Notes: generated from the letters alone by a model not told the origin. A DNA stretch of 64,000 nucleotides from Amblyomma americanum (GCF_052857255.1 NC_135497.1:542986207-543050206), one strand, 5' to 3'. Shown: positions 22,082 to 33,600, counted from the first letter of the stretch. Program-made: numbers and translations.

Positions 22082-24250
22082 GACAAAATCTCTCCTGAGC
22101 TCCAGTTTTCGATACTACTTTCCAAGAAGACAGAGCAGCTCAGAAACTGGTGGCAGAAACACACTCAACATGTAAAAATTTAGCATCATATTTCTCAATG
22201 AACAGACGTTAACACGTACACAGAACAGGTAAGATCGTTCAACCAACGCTACCCACATTGACATTCCATAAGCATTACTTGTACCCTGCTATTGAACCCT
22301 TCTGCCTCTGCACTATAAAAAAGACATAAGGGGAGGAACTTGGTCAAGAAATGTGCAGAGCTAAACTTTTTGTATAAAAGGTAACACCGGCACAGCATTG
22401 CACTTGTACTCTTTAAACAGTGTCTACAGTTGCAGTACAGACACAAGTTTTAAACGTGTAGTCATTCATTAAGTTCACTCAGTACACATCACATCGCAAC
22501 ATGTAACAATAATTGAAGTGACCCCACCTTCCCTTTCTGAAAAACAGAAGTGCAATACCAGCCTCCTCTACCCAGGCAGTGACATGCAAGGCACCGGAGC
22601 AGAATGGACACGGGGACAATGCTTTTGAACCTGATTCATAATAACCTTGAGAAATTCTTGTATCCTGGGCTCGCCAAATGAAAGGTGGTGCTGGTTTTGC
22701 AGACAGATTCCTAAGAATCTCAAGACAACCGGGGTACCAAGTTAAGAATATACCTGTTCTTGGAGGCAGGTATAGTACTGACTGTTCTGTAGCCTGAAAC
22801 GTTGAAAGAGAAAATTGCACAAAACAGCTGCGAGCCATGAAGATCTTCTGAAAGGCTGCTATGCAGTGCAGGGAGCCAAAGAGAAAGTGATGCTGTTGTA
22901 CCTGACTGCCAGAGGCATTGATGTTTTTTCATTAGGCATCTATATACTAGGCAATGCTCTCCATGGCACTTGTCAGTCAATGATAGGCCTGGATGAAATA
23001 CGTGTGCACCACAACATTGCAAAAGGGCGCAGTACCGGGCTTTATTTGCAGCAGGAGGCAGACACCACTTACAAAGATGATGTGGCGGGCTAGAGAGCTG
23101 CAGCGGAGGCAGCATTTTAAGTGTGCTATATCGCTCAGTTGAACAAACAGCTTCACGCTTGATCAGCCTGAACAAGGGAGCTGGAAGGGGCACTCAAATG
23201 GCTGTGACTGCAACGGTTCACTCAAGCACAAGGCCTGGGTTGGCCCAGTCTGTACATAATGTGGAGCCAGGTTGCGGTCTGTGCAGACTGCAAGAAAGGT
23301 GATGACTGATGATCACCACTGTGTGGCTATACTCGTAGTGTCCAACAGGTGTGTAGGACATCTGTCAGTAATTTGCAGCTTGGTGTAAGCATAATTGCAG
23401 ACCAGCAGACAATTGGGTTGTACCTTGTAATCAGTTGGTATTGCCAATGTGTTCGTCGTTGATGGATGCATTCATGATTGCTCAGCTCCATGGGTCCCAA
23501 GCCAGGTGCCTGCTACCCCGTCTGGTACCGCTTGTTGGCTATTCCTCGAAGTTTACTGTCGGAAATGCGAACCACAAAGCAAACTGCAGCATACATTAAA
23601 TGTCTTCGATTCATGCTGAACAGTTTGCTTGTGACAGTTTGTGAACAGTGGCAAGCTGTATGATACATGGTTGCTTGTATTTGTGAAAAATCTGGAACCA
23701 GGTACTGCAGGTGACAACTTTGGTGAAAGAGAACTGCAAAATTCTGCAAGTGCTTTGGCTGCATGAAAAGTATTCGACTAGTGGCAACATGGAGCACTAC
23801 ATGGTTGTGGAGTGCCGTTATTCCGAAGCAATGAAGACGTAGCTGCACCATAACCTTATAAAACACCTTTCCATTCGCAAGGACATAGCTTGCAGGGAAG
23901 TAGATTTCCAAACTTTGCAATTGTTCTTGCCATCCAAGATTTCCAGCTTGCCAATGCAGTCTGCCAAATAGGCTAGCACAACGTTAGTGGATGTGAATAT
24001 TCCTTGTCATGCGGGGTGGAATATCCCAAAGCTTCATACGAACTATAAGCGGCGCAACAGTGGAGAGCTCCAGATTAATTTCAACCACAGCGGTGGCAAG
24101 TTCTGTGAAGATTAAATGCAAAATCGCCAGCATGCTCTGTGGTGTCAATGCATGTCAGAAAACCTCACATGATGTCAACAGATTCCAAGGAGCAGATTTA
24201 GCTCAAAAGAACAGCAGAAATAGGTCTCACTGTCACTACAGTACCCACTG
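22082..24250. other. No gene recognised
   Basis: ORFs at 22479-22838, 22720-23193 and 23513-23920 (minus) and 22815-23093 (plus) show no domain that I recognise. Codon patterns look unremarkable. The region could be intronic to the exon at 24.25-24.54 kb. Confidence 0.35.
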
Positions 24251-24542
24251 CTACAAGCACTGCATGTAGTAGTGCAGGTCCTCTGGCCTGCAGTACTCGT
24301 AGCAGTCCCCATTCAAATGGCCCTTTGTACCGCAGTGATGGCACGCGTAAATGATGTGCCTGGTTGGCACCCTTGAGAAAGGAGCCAGGATGCCTGGTCC
24401 ATACACCTTTTCCAGGCTCCTGAGGAGGATCTCAGCCAACTCCTCCACTCCTTCACCAGCCGACAGATGGCATGGATCACCAACTAAAAGGTGCTTCTAT
24501 GGTGCTTTAGCTGCATCCAGGAAGCGATGCTGAAAATGAAAT
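24251..24542 (-). pseudogene. Zinc-knuckle protein exon with an in-frame stop
   Basis: On the minus strand a good splice acceptor (TATTTCATTTTCAG) precedes a frame that opens HRFLDAAKAP. It meets a TAG, then continues KHLLVGDPCHLSAGEG, VEELAEILLRSLEKVYGPG and CHHCGTKGHLNGDC (Cx2Cx4Hx4C, near residue 42 of the downstream ORF). It ends at a stop. The CCHC finger suggests nucleic-acid binding. No upstream exon was recognised, and the in-frame stop suggests decay. It may come from a host gene or a transposon gene; I do not recognise the family. Confidence 0.4.
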
Positions 24543-24596
24543 ATAATTTGTTCATAAATAGGGCAAATTGAGGCAATACGTGAAACATGGCATGGT

Positions 24597-24720
24597 ATCT
24601 AGGGTTATTGTCCCAAACTGACTTGAGCTATGAGGGCTGCTGCAGTGGAGGGTTCCGAATTAACCTCGAACATTCGAACATTTATAATATCACACAGCAG
24701 CACATTGGCGCCATTTTGTC
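24597..24720 (-). mobile_element. Diverged SINE fragment
   Basis: GGTTATTGTCCCAAACTGAC, GCTATGAGGGCTGC and CAGTGGAGGGTTCCG follow the Ruka-like body order. The head is lost. Confidence 0.6.
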
Positions 24721-25299
24721 ACCGGGCTCGGGGAGCGCCCTACGCACTGAGCAACCAGCGCGGGGAAACATTTAAAACATCACAACAGTGTAGAGCTACA
24801 GTAAAATTTAACCTTTCTGGTACATTTTCGAAGTAAAGAACAAATGAACAGGCAGAAACAAAGCAGAGCACACAAACGCAACACTTGCTTAAAACAGAAT
24901 TAATTCGGACACGTGAAACTTTTGGCATATAAAGCACGCATCATATCAAAACCTTAGTATGCCAGTCCCATCTGGAACCCACTTCAGTTACACCTAACAA
25001 ACACGCTCGAATAAATTCAAAGCCGTGCCGTCCATTTCGTGCATCATGCATAATCTTATTCCATCAGCGTTTCATCTCTGGAGGACAGCCTTGAAAGCCT
25101 CTTACTTCGACGCCGCATTGACAGCCTTTGGATAGATTGTGCATCGCACCCACATAACTCACCACGCTGTGCATCCGTTTCAGATAACTTCCCCTGTTGC
25201 TCGCACAACAACATTTTCAGGATCTTTATTTCCCCCAAGCATTTGTGGACTGCAATGCCCATCCCCATGAAGTCGCCGCATCACATGGCCATTTTCATT

Positions 25300-25915
25300 T
25301 CTCGAAGCCTTGAAAATGCATTTTCAAAGACAATGCTCGTACTTCCATTTTTTTTCAAATATCTGTAAACCCACCTCTCATGTAATAATAACACCTCCAG
25401 AGGTGGTCTTTGAGGAAAACGAAGTGAAGATAAAATGAATTTTCACTTGTACATCTATTTTTTTATTAAATGTCTGAAACCCCACCCCTCATGTAATAAT
25501 ACCTCCAGAGGTGGTCTTTGAGGGAAACGAAGTGAATGGTTTATGGGGGTTTAACGTCCCAGAGCGACCCAGGCTATGAGGGACGCCGTAGTGAAGGGCT
25601 CCGGAAATCTTGACCACCTGGGGTTCTTTTACGTGCACTGACATCGCACAGCACACGCGTCACTAGAATTTCGCCTCCATCGAAATTCGACTGCCACGGC
25701 CAGGATCGAACCCGCGTCTTCCGGGCCGGCAGTCGAGCGCCATAACCACTCAGCCACCGCGGCGGTCTGAAAACGATGTGAAGATAAAATGCATTTTCAA
25801 AGGCAATGCTTGTTCTTCTATTTTTTCTCAAATATCTGTAACCACACCCCTCATGTAATAATACCTCCAGAGGTGGTCCGACGACAACAAAGTGAAGATA
25901 AAATTTCCGAATATA
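25300..25915. repeat. Three-copy tandem repeat (about 110-120 bp) interrupted by a SINE
   Basis: Each unit contains the block CCCCTCATGTAATAATACCT, then CCAGAGGTGGTC, then an AACGAAGTGAAGATAAAAT-like word and a T-rich stretch. Units end their CCAGAGGTGGTC blocks near 25406, 25515 and 25878. The SINE at 25.54-25.77 kb separates the second and third units. Confidence 0.8.
25525..25782 (-). mobile_element. Near full-length Ruka-like SINE
   Basis: The minus strand starts with CCGCCGCGGTGGCTGAGTGG (A box), then GGGTTCGATCCTGGCCG-like B box, the body, and ends at GGGGTTTAACGTCCCAGAGC on the left side of the plus strand. Flanks AAACGAAGTGAA (25525-25536) and AAACGATGTGAA (25771-25782) are an 11/12 target duplication, inside the tandem repeat unit. 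Confidence 0.9.
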
Positions 25916-27110
25916 TATTCATGGCAGGTCACCAAGCAGGCATGCTAGGATAAATATTTTAATACCTGCATGTGCCCCTTATCTACATGAGCTCTGTGTC
26001 ATGATAGCGAGCATGCACTGATACAGTCACCACCTCCTGCAGCTGTATTCTGAATTTCTATAGTTTTCTGCTCCTATTTACCTTCATGTTTTTGAGAATG
26101 AATCTGCAAACCGACATATGCACCCACTGGTACTGCAAAGTGCTGCCATCCCTCCTTCATGGCCCTGCAGTTTTAAACTTTCAGGCAAGCCTACTGAAAG
26201 TTTTATGACACCAGCCACTCTAGCGAACGTACTACTTGCCGTTATCGAGAGACAAGACCCTGCACTCCTCTGAATACACTCAGTTAACAGATATCATGAT
26301 TTTACGTATGTTACCCCGCAATTTAGGTGCTGAAAATCTAATCTTAACATCAGTCAACTTCTTGAGATTGTGTGGCAGAGTGTGAGAGTAAAGAATGACA
26401 GCAACAGTGTGTTCTGCCCTTTTTTAAAGCTGTGAAAAACCTGCATTTACAAAACGTGATGGCTGCAGCACATCTTCTTCAGTGCAAATGAGAACATAAG
26501 TTGGGCAACTGGCGCATGTCAGCCGCATACATAGCTGCCGAAAACTTTCGTCCATTTCGTCAGGGCAAGACCTCTTCAGAGAAATGTATACAATAGATAT
26601 TCAATGTTTCTTTCATGACTTTGCAATGTGCGCAACTGGATAGTGAAAGTAGTCGTGTCACCATGCGTTATCATGAGTTGTTACTAAAAGTTCGTGAAGT
26701 GAGCACACAACGTGTGGTATACTGCATGCAATCATTTTTCATGCAGCAAGCAGTTAGTATATGCTTGAAAGTAGTTGAGAAAGTACGCCAACAAGGTGGA
26801 AAATGCTATGATGGAGGATGACTGCTTTGTAGTACCTGTGAGTGCATGCCTCAATTCGCAACGGTTTTGCTCCAAAAAAATATAAAGTGCCACTGATAGA
26901 GTAAAATATGGAAGCTGAGATTAAAGCAGCAGGGGGCGAAGACTATATCAATGCATATGCTAAGTTTCTCTTTCATCAGAACAGGCCGGAAGTTACAGCC
27001 ACATGCGTTATACAACTTTTCCTAGACTGTTTTTTGTTTCGCCACAAACAAACGGAGATTGCCTGTATGCGAAATAAATGTTGTTGCAAGCCAGCACCAT
27101 GTTCATCTGG
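25916..27110. other. No gene recognised
   Basis: The ORFs at 26615-26821 and 26908-27246 show no known domain. Confidence 0.35.
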
Positions 27111-27114
27111 TCTT

Positions 27115-27860
27115 CTACTTGCCTTTTTGTGGTCTGTTCACTCCAAAGGCGTACAACAAGACGAGCATGTCGGTACTCACGTCCGGGTTGAGGATGAACA
27201 CAGACTGCATCCGCTTAAGCGTAGCCGTCAGTTTGCGGTTGAGTAACTGGTGACGGCGGTTCAACCAGCGACGGCTCGCCTCGGCGTCCGCCGTGATGAA
27301 CCAGCGTGGCACGACGCCTTCACCACGAGAACCACAGGGACCACGTAGCGTAGGAGCTTCAAAATGAGATCCTAGGATGAGAAATGATAATTCAGAACTC
27401 ATTACTGAAATCGGCAGAAGTTCGAAGCGTTGTAATACCACGTACATACCTTGATGTTGTCGAAAATCTCCTGCGGACTTGTGTTGGGCCTCGAGAGGTG
27501 GTTCCCTCCCACGTACACTATTGATTCATATTGCAGCGAAGAAGCACACACACACAGAGAAGGAACACGCAAAAAACACGGACGACGCTGCTCCGTGTTT
27601 TCTGCGTGTTCCTTCTCTGTGTGTGCGTGCTTCTTCGCTGCAATATGAATCAAGAATGTTACCAACTTGCCCAAAAACCTTTTTTTTCTCACGTACACTA
27701 TACACAGAAGTCTGCGCACAGCAGGTTGATGCGCCGCACAGCGCTTGCAAGGCGTAAGGCGTCGTAGCCGCTGAAGCTGAATGTGCAGGTGTCGACCGAC
27801 GGGCGCAACCGTAGACGAGATCTGCACAAACGCTTCATCTGAATATCACCAACGAGCACT
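27115..27860 (-). pseudogene. SGNH/GDSL-hydrolase-like gene remnant with an intron
   Basis: On the minus strand VGDIQMKRLC (near 27850, block I, GDS changed to GDI) runs into SFSGYDALRLASAVRRINLL. After a frameshift, IVYVGGNHLSRPNTSPQEIF follows (block III, GND changed to GNH). An AAG/GTATGT splice donor is near 27450 and a CCTAG acceptor near 27371. The next exon continues DLILKLLRYVVPVVLV and, shifted, VVPRWFITADA, WLNRRHQLLNRKLTATLKRM. Active members are serine esterases. Here the frames are broken and a hairpin element sits in the first exon. It could be a host gene relic or a transposon-linked gene. Confidence 0.55.
27510..27701 (-). mobile_element. Fold-back (hairpin) element 3 with 12-bp target duplication
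   Basis: The unit at 27522-27689 is flanked by perfect CACGTACACTAT copies (27510-27521 and 27690-27701). Arms 27521-27582 and 27592-27653 match at about 60 of 62 positions with a 9-nt loop. Outside one arm only is ACCAACTTGCCC (27661-27672), matching the PLE1 terminal sequence, then a T-run near 27681-27687. It interrupts the SGNH-like frame; removing it with one duplication restores VYVGGN. Overlapping ORFs in all frames are by-products of the palindrome. Confidence 0.9.
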
Positions 27861-28325
27861 CTTCGCAACGCCGTGATAGATCGTCACTGGGGACGACTGA
27901 AGATCGCGCGCGCAGAAAACGTGGAAAAACGCACACCTCGAAGTCACAAACATTGGTTGGGGACATCTGAAAGGCTGCAGGGAACAGGCAGCGTCAGGTT
28001 TGGCTCAGCTAAGGACAACATAGGGGCGGTTTGGAGTTGAGTTAAGCTCGGTATTTATTCGGACGCGGTTCATCTCTCTTCTTTTGCAAACGCGCGTGCG
28101 TCGTGACATGCATCGCGGTTGTCTCCTTTGTGGCGTTTCACTGGTGCCGCCGCCGCGTTTTTCTTCTGCTTATGCCTCCCCTATACAGCTCACCTCGCGC
28201 GTTGCGCTGGCTCCTTGATTAGCGCGCTACTCACGCTGACATCTTTTCCGTCTGCTCTTTCAATCTTTTTTCTCGCGTTCCACGGATGGCCTTGTAGTGA
28301 GTATTAGTAGTGCATAGAGAAAATG
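27861..28325. other. No gene recognised; GC-rich
   Basis: GC-rich sequence upstream of the SGNH-like remnant could include its lost 5' region or promoter. I see no clear TATA box or start. Confidence 0.3.
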
Positions 28326-28329
28326 GTTA

Positions 28330-28460
28330 TGTATGCCAGCTTTAACGCCCGGCATCTGCAGATGAGCTTTGACAGAGAGCGTAGTAGTGAGACTTGGATA
28401 GATATCAGCCGCTAAGTGGTCTTTAATATGCTCTGACATCGCACAATACCCATACACTGT
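28330..28460 (-). mobile_element. Diverged SINE remnant
   Basis: TTTAACGCCCGGCA, GTGGTCTTTAATATG and CTGACATCGCACAATAC match the SINE body order weakly. Confidence 0.5.
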
Positions 28461-28464
28461 GCGT

Positions 28465-29145
28465 ATTTAGGAAATTTACGCAAGTAAGCTTGGTAGGTGC
28501 AGCATCGTTGGCAGAATGGTACTTCATTGCTGCGCGAACAACTTACCTTTGTCATACCCTAGGTAACAGCCAGCGACGAAACAGTTCATCTCCTACCCAC
28601 CACGTTAGCAGGACTGCAGAGTATGAGATTCTCACGTCTGCCGTCCCGTCTGCGTACCGGCTTCCTCATGGGTTCGCTCGTCTTCTGCGTGCCCTTGACG
28701 AGTCATGTTCAATGTAAACGCAGGTGAATCCTCAAAAACGACGCCGGCGGCGCGCAGAGGACCGGGCAGCGAGCTAGATCAGAAGGCTGCTTGCTTCATT
28801 AAACATGTATTTTTGCAGAGTTGGCTGCAAGGTACCTAATAGTAACACATGAAAACGAAAAGAACCGAAATGCGAACACATGAAGAAAACTTCATAATGC
28901 GCGGTTAGAGAAATAAAAGTTAGGTTTATTAATACATCTACAGGAGAGTCACCGCGTCTTTACACTTAAATTAGCCTGTGCTTGTACTAAGGTTCTCAGC
29001 ACTGAGATATTGTCGTTTTTCTGTTAGTGATAAAACTGTCTTTTCCATGTATAATTTGTAACAGACGCTTCATCGGCCCACTCATCAAAATAAGTCATCT
29101 TAGAAAAACGTATCGCACGCAAAGCGATAAATTCACGATTGAAAA
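28465..29145. other. No gene recognised
   Basis: The ORF at 28490-28717 has no recognisable motif. The rest is AT-rich. Confidence 0.35.
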
Positions 29146-29149
29146 AAAA

Positions 29150-29459
29150 TGAAGAATTGGATTTTGTGGAAAGGAAATGGCGCAGTATCAGTCTCACATA
29201 TCGGCGGACACCTGAACCGCGCCGTAAGGGCAGGGATAAAGGAGGGAATGAAAGAAGAAAGGTACTAAATGGTGCTGTAGTGGAGGGCTCCGGTATAATT
29301 TCGACCACTTGCGGATCTTAAACGCGCACTGAAATGCACAGCACACCGTCGCCTTAGCGTTTCGCCTCTATCAAAACGCAGCCGCAGCGGCAGCGTCCGA
29401 ACCCGGGAACTCTGGATCTGTAGCCGAGCGCCCTAACCACTGAGCCACCCCGTCGGGGC
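29150..29459 (-). mobile_element. Full-length Ruka-like SINE (long-tail type)
   Basis: The minus strand runs from GTGGCTCAGTGGTTAGGGCG (A box) through a CGGGTTCGGACGC B-box region and the shared body. It ends in the tail AAGGAAATGGCGCAGTATCA (as seen on the plus strand). This is the same subtype as the copy at 21.76 kb. Confidence 0.9.
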
Positions 29460-29479
29460 AAGCTTGAAAAATTGAAAAA

Positions 29480-29715
29480 TTAAAAAATTGGTTTTAGGGA
29501 AAGGAAATGGCACAGTATCTGTCTCAGATATCGGCGGACACCTGAACCGCGACGTAAGGAAATAAGTAAAGGAGTGATTAAAAGAATAAAGGAGGAAAGA
29601 GGTGCCGTAGTGGAGGGCTTCGGTATCATTTCGACCACCAGGGGATCTTTAACATGCAGTGACATCGCACAGCCCACGGGCGCCTATGTTTCGCATCCAT
29701 AAAAAGGCTACCGCC
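29480..29715 (-). mobile_element. SINE, head-truncated
   Basis: The same subtype and orientation as the neighbour at 29.15 kb, about 25 bp away. It retains AAGGAAATGGCACAGTATCT, TTTCGACCACCAGGGGATC and TGACATCGCACAGCCCACGG. The tRNA-like head is replaced after about 29715. Confidence 0.88.
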
Positions 29716-29805
29716 GTGGAGTTGCGAAAGGATCGTCAAAAGACGAGACTGCAGCATTACCGCATACTCACAGCGCTACATGAGTGTCCACTGACCCAGC
29801 GACCA

Positions 29806-30136
29806 AATTATACTATACAGACTAACTGGCGGGTGGTTCAGGGGTTAGGACGCTCGGCTACTAATCCGGAGCTCCCGGATTCGAACCCGACCACGGCAGC
29901 TGCGTTTTTACTGAGGAAAAACGCTTAGACGCCCGTGTGCTTTGCGATTTCAGTGCACGTTAAGGATCTTCAGGTGGTCGAAATTATTTCGGAGCCCTCC
30001 ACAACGGCACCTCTTCCTTCCTTCTTTCACTACCTCCTTTATACGTTCCCTTACGGTGCGGTTCAGGTGTCCAACGGTATATATGAGACAGATACTGCGC
30101 CATGTTCTTTCCCCAAAAAACCAATTATACTATGCA
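29806..30136 (+). mobile_element. Full-length SINE with 14-bp target duplication
   Basis: The head has GTGGTTCAGGGGTTAGG and GGATTCGAACCCGACCACGG. The tail ends TTCTTTCCCC then AAAAAACC. Flanks AATTATACTATACA (29806-29819) and AATTATACTATGCA (30123-30136) match 13/14. It lies in inverted orientation to the two SINEs on its left, so the transcribed locus could fold. Confidence 0.92.
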
Positions 30137-30163
30137 CATTACACCTCATAAGGTGTAATGTGC
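30134..30163. repeat. Small perfect stem-loop
   Basis: GCACATTACACCT (30134-30146) and AGGTGTAATGTGC (30151-30163) pair perfectly with a CATA loop, directly after the SINE. Confidence 0.75.
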
Positions 30164-30639
30164 TCCTAGGTGCTCTCATATTGTGTTTTTACATTTCTTG
30201 CTGAAGAAGTTGATTTTAATAGCAGTTTTGAGGAACGCTTTGGGAGAGCTTTAATGATGAAAATAAACATTTTTACTTGGATGCTGTGAATATAGATGTC
30301 AGATGTTCTAACTGAGCCCGTATAGCTCTCTGCCCTGAACTCGAAGACATGGGGTAGTTAAATGCCCACTAGTCGGCTGTCTCGCTCAGCGGTGTTCGTG
30401 CATCATATTGTGGTGTTCTTAAAGAACAATCCCTTAGGGGGACGCAGTGATTTTACTTGGTTTGTTCTATGCCATAAACTTCGTTTTGTGTGGTGAGCTC
30501 AGACGTCAAAAATGTGCAGTAAAATAAGGTCAAAGCCTAATTGAATTGATACCTCAAACCCGGGGCACAGTTCAACAAGTAGATGGTGGAGATTTTCGCC
30601 CGAGTTTCCCAGCTGGATCTAAATACAGGGGTGCATGTT

Positions 30640-33600
30640 CGGCGCCGGAGTGGCTATGCCGACCAGCCACGCCATTAAGGAAGAACGGGGCAGAGGGCGT
30701 GGAGGGCCCTAGAGAAGATGAGGAGTGTCAGGGAAATCACCGCAATCACAATACGGGTGACCCAATCGACGTTCAGTGTTGCGGGTAAGAGAGGCTGTAA
30801 GTAGGCAGTATGTTTGAACAGTGGTCCAGGTTGTGCCCTCAGCGTACCTCAGCGACGTAAGAGCGAGGACGCTAGGGCATATGAGAGCGCTCACCTGAGT
30901 CAGCCGAGAGCGTTGGTGGAGACGTGGTGAACCCTATCAGATAAGGAAAAAGGGCATCGACCACCAAATTCTGCGGCGCGGGAGAAAGGTGCTGGAGACG
31001 CCATGAGCCAGCTCATTCGCTGCAATGTTGCAGGGAGATATAATCCTGGCAAAAAAGAAGGGAAGGTTAAGCTATTGATTTCCCTCTCGATGAATGGCCA
31101 GGGTGGCTCCAGGCTCCAGGCTGTGCCTGGAAGGAGCACGTACTCTGGAATTTTTTTGACGTAGTAAAACATTTTTATAAATATTTTTACAAGAGCGTTG
31201 AGGAGAGCGCAGAAAGGCGTCATCAAAGATAGTCCATATCACGTGTTCACCACCGTGTCCACTCCTAACGAGTCTACCACGAGTCCACACTTACTGCGTC
31301 TGGAGCAGGTCTTATAAACCACAGATGCTCCGAAGATGAAGACAGCCCGCGACCACTAATAACACATTTTAATATCAAATATAAAGTTTTTCCTCCTTTC
31401 CTCCTCCTCCCCAGTGTCCTTCGGTGTTCCAAGGCCGCAGCCGGCACATGGTCAGTACGAATGTAGAAATCGCTATCACATGCACAGCAACGCCTGTTCT
31501 TTACAGATGGCGACATGGTTGCTAGGCGGCCAGCATACAGGTGACAAAATGTAATCGCCCTGGCACACGTTTAGAAAATGTCGTCACGCGCACCGCATCG
31601 ACGGCAGAATCCGAGTGATGCCCGTCCCATGCGACACCTTTGAGCGTCCCAGATTGCCACGCCAGCTTGCAACCTTCCATATCCAGAGAACGGCTCCGCG
31701 AGAATGACGTCTCATGGCCACCTGGAGGCCCAGTCATATGAGTACGCTTAACCTACGGCGAAAACACGGCAGTGAATACTAATGCGAGCTAGTCACTTTG
31801 ATCACATTTCGCTTGAAAACGCGGTTGCTGCGGCCGGATTGGGCTAGCATTGCTTGCGCGTTGAGAGCAGGACGCGAATGGGAATCTCTCTGCACAACGA
31901 GGAATGTCGGTGAGTGCGGCACATGCAATGCATTCGTGCCATTTTTGGGTCTTCGTATATTTCCCGCTGCATTTTTTTGGGAGATGGGCCACCTGAATGC
32001 CACAGCAAAGATTGGTGTCGATGTCTTTGGTGTCTAGTGCTTGCCGGAGGTTCTGCTGATGTGTCAATTCATTCTAGAATGGGTCTTCCGGCTTTAGTGG
32101 CGAATAGTCTTTCTGTGAGGAGAGGACAGATTGTCGTACCACGGTGAAGGTGTTGGTGAGGCCGACTACGCCGAGGTGATCGTTCGTTATGTAAACAAGG
32201 ATGCCGAGTGCTTGTCTGTAGGCCATGTGGATGATCGCGTTGGATTTATTGATTTCCTCTTTAAGCAAGGTGATGTATGGGAGTCCATACCATGGGTGAC
32301 TCATTACTAGGCCCTGTATTGGTATCTTCTTGACGCTTGCCCTTGCAGTTTCTAGTGACCCATTTGATCATGCAAGCGATTTGTTGAGATGCAGAGTGGA
32401 GGGCGCTGTAGGGTATATTTGGCCTTTCTTTTTTGCTTTTATAGAAAGCCTCGGGACGCGTAGGACTCAGTCTTCTCTTAATAGGGTATCATCGAGAAGT
32501 ACATCGAAGACTCCCGGGGATCTTTATGCCTGTCCCCTTATGAGAACGAATTAGAATTTATCCGGCTACCAACGGATGCCGCATACTGCTGCCAGGTTTT
32601 CGACACATATGGCCGCTGCCTGCAAGGTTCCTTCTTTGGTATCGAAGGAGCCTTTAATTTCTAGATTATAATTTCTTCTGCATTGATCGTATATCTGATT
32701 CCTGGAATTATGTCGAAACCTATGGCCATGGTGATCATGGTGATATTGAAGAGTAATGGGGAGATAATAGAGCCAGGGAGGGGGGAGCTACCTTTGTGCC
32801 TTTGTTGGACATGTGTCCCGTTGCTGAGCGCACTTGTCTCTGGCCAAGGGCGGCCGTGTGGTCGCTAAGACAGACTTCGATCTAGTTGACAATTTTTACG
32901 CCACATCTCATGGTCTTTAGCTTCCGGAACTTCACTTCATGCGAGACGTTGTCGAAGGTATCCTTGAGATCAAAGGCCAACATCTCTACTCCACGACGAG
33001 GAATGTTTTTAATACTTTTTCATTTAGAAGGAGGGATCGAAGTAGTCATTATCTTCGATTAAATTGAGAGACGGGTTTGAATGATGCGTTCATACAGCTT
33101 CTGCTAACAGGAGGTAAGATAGGATGGCCTGAGAGCCTCCGGGCTGGGTGGTTTGCTTGGTTTGAGGACTCTTATAATTTCTGTTTGGAATCTGCTGGGC
33201 CTTCTCTAGCCTTCCATAGGGCATCGTTGATGTATCTTGTGAGAATGTCTTTGGTCTTTGCTCAGATTTCTAATAATTCCGTTGGTGATTTTTCCTTGAT
33301 TGCGGCTGTGTTCCAGGTGGCTGAGCGCGCTGCAGCGTAGACTTCAGCAGGGATAATGGGCGCGTCCAATTCCTCGTTGCTCATTCCCGTGTACTGTATT
33401 ATGCGCTGCGGGACGTATGAGCCTACTTATTTTGCTCAGAACGCATCCTGAAAAGCTGCATCGTCTCCAGGAGAGGTAAGCCTTCTTTTTGAGTGTGTGG
33501 TTCGAAATAGAACTACAAGTTGTGAGGTCTATTCGACTTCGTAAAATCACCCTGGTACCTGACGGCCCCAGGGTGCCTCGAAGTGATTTGCAGAAACCTT

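Noticed and set aside
27451..27767. Four overlapping ORFs with nearly the same peptide on both strands
   Set aside because: They arise because the hairpin is palindromic; not genes.
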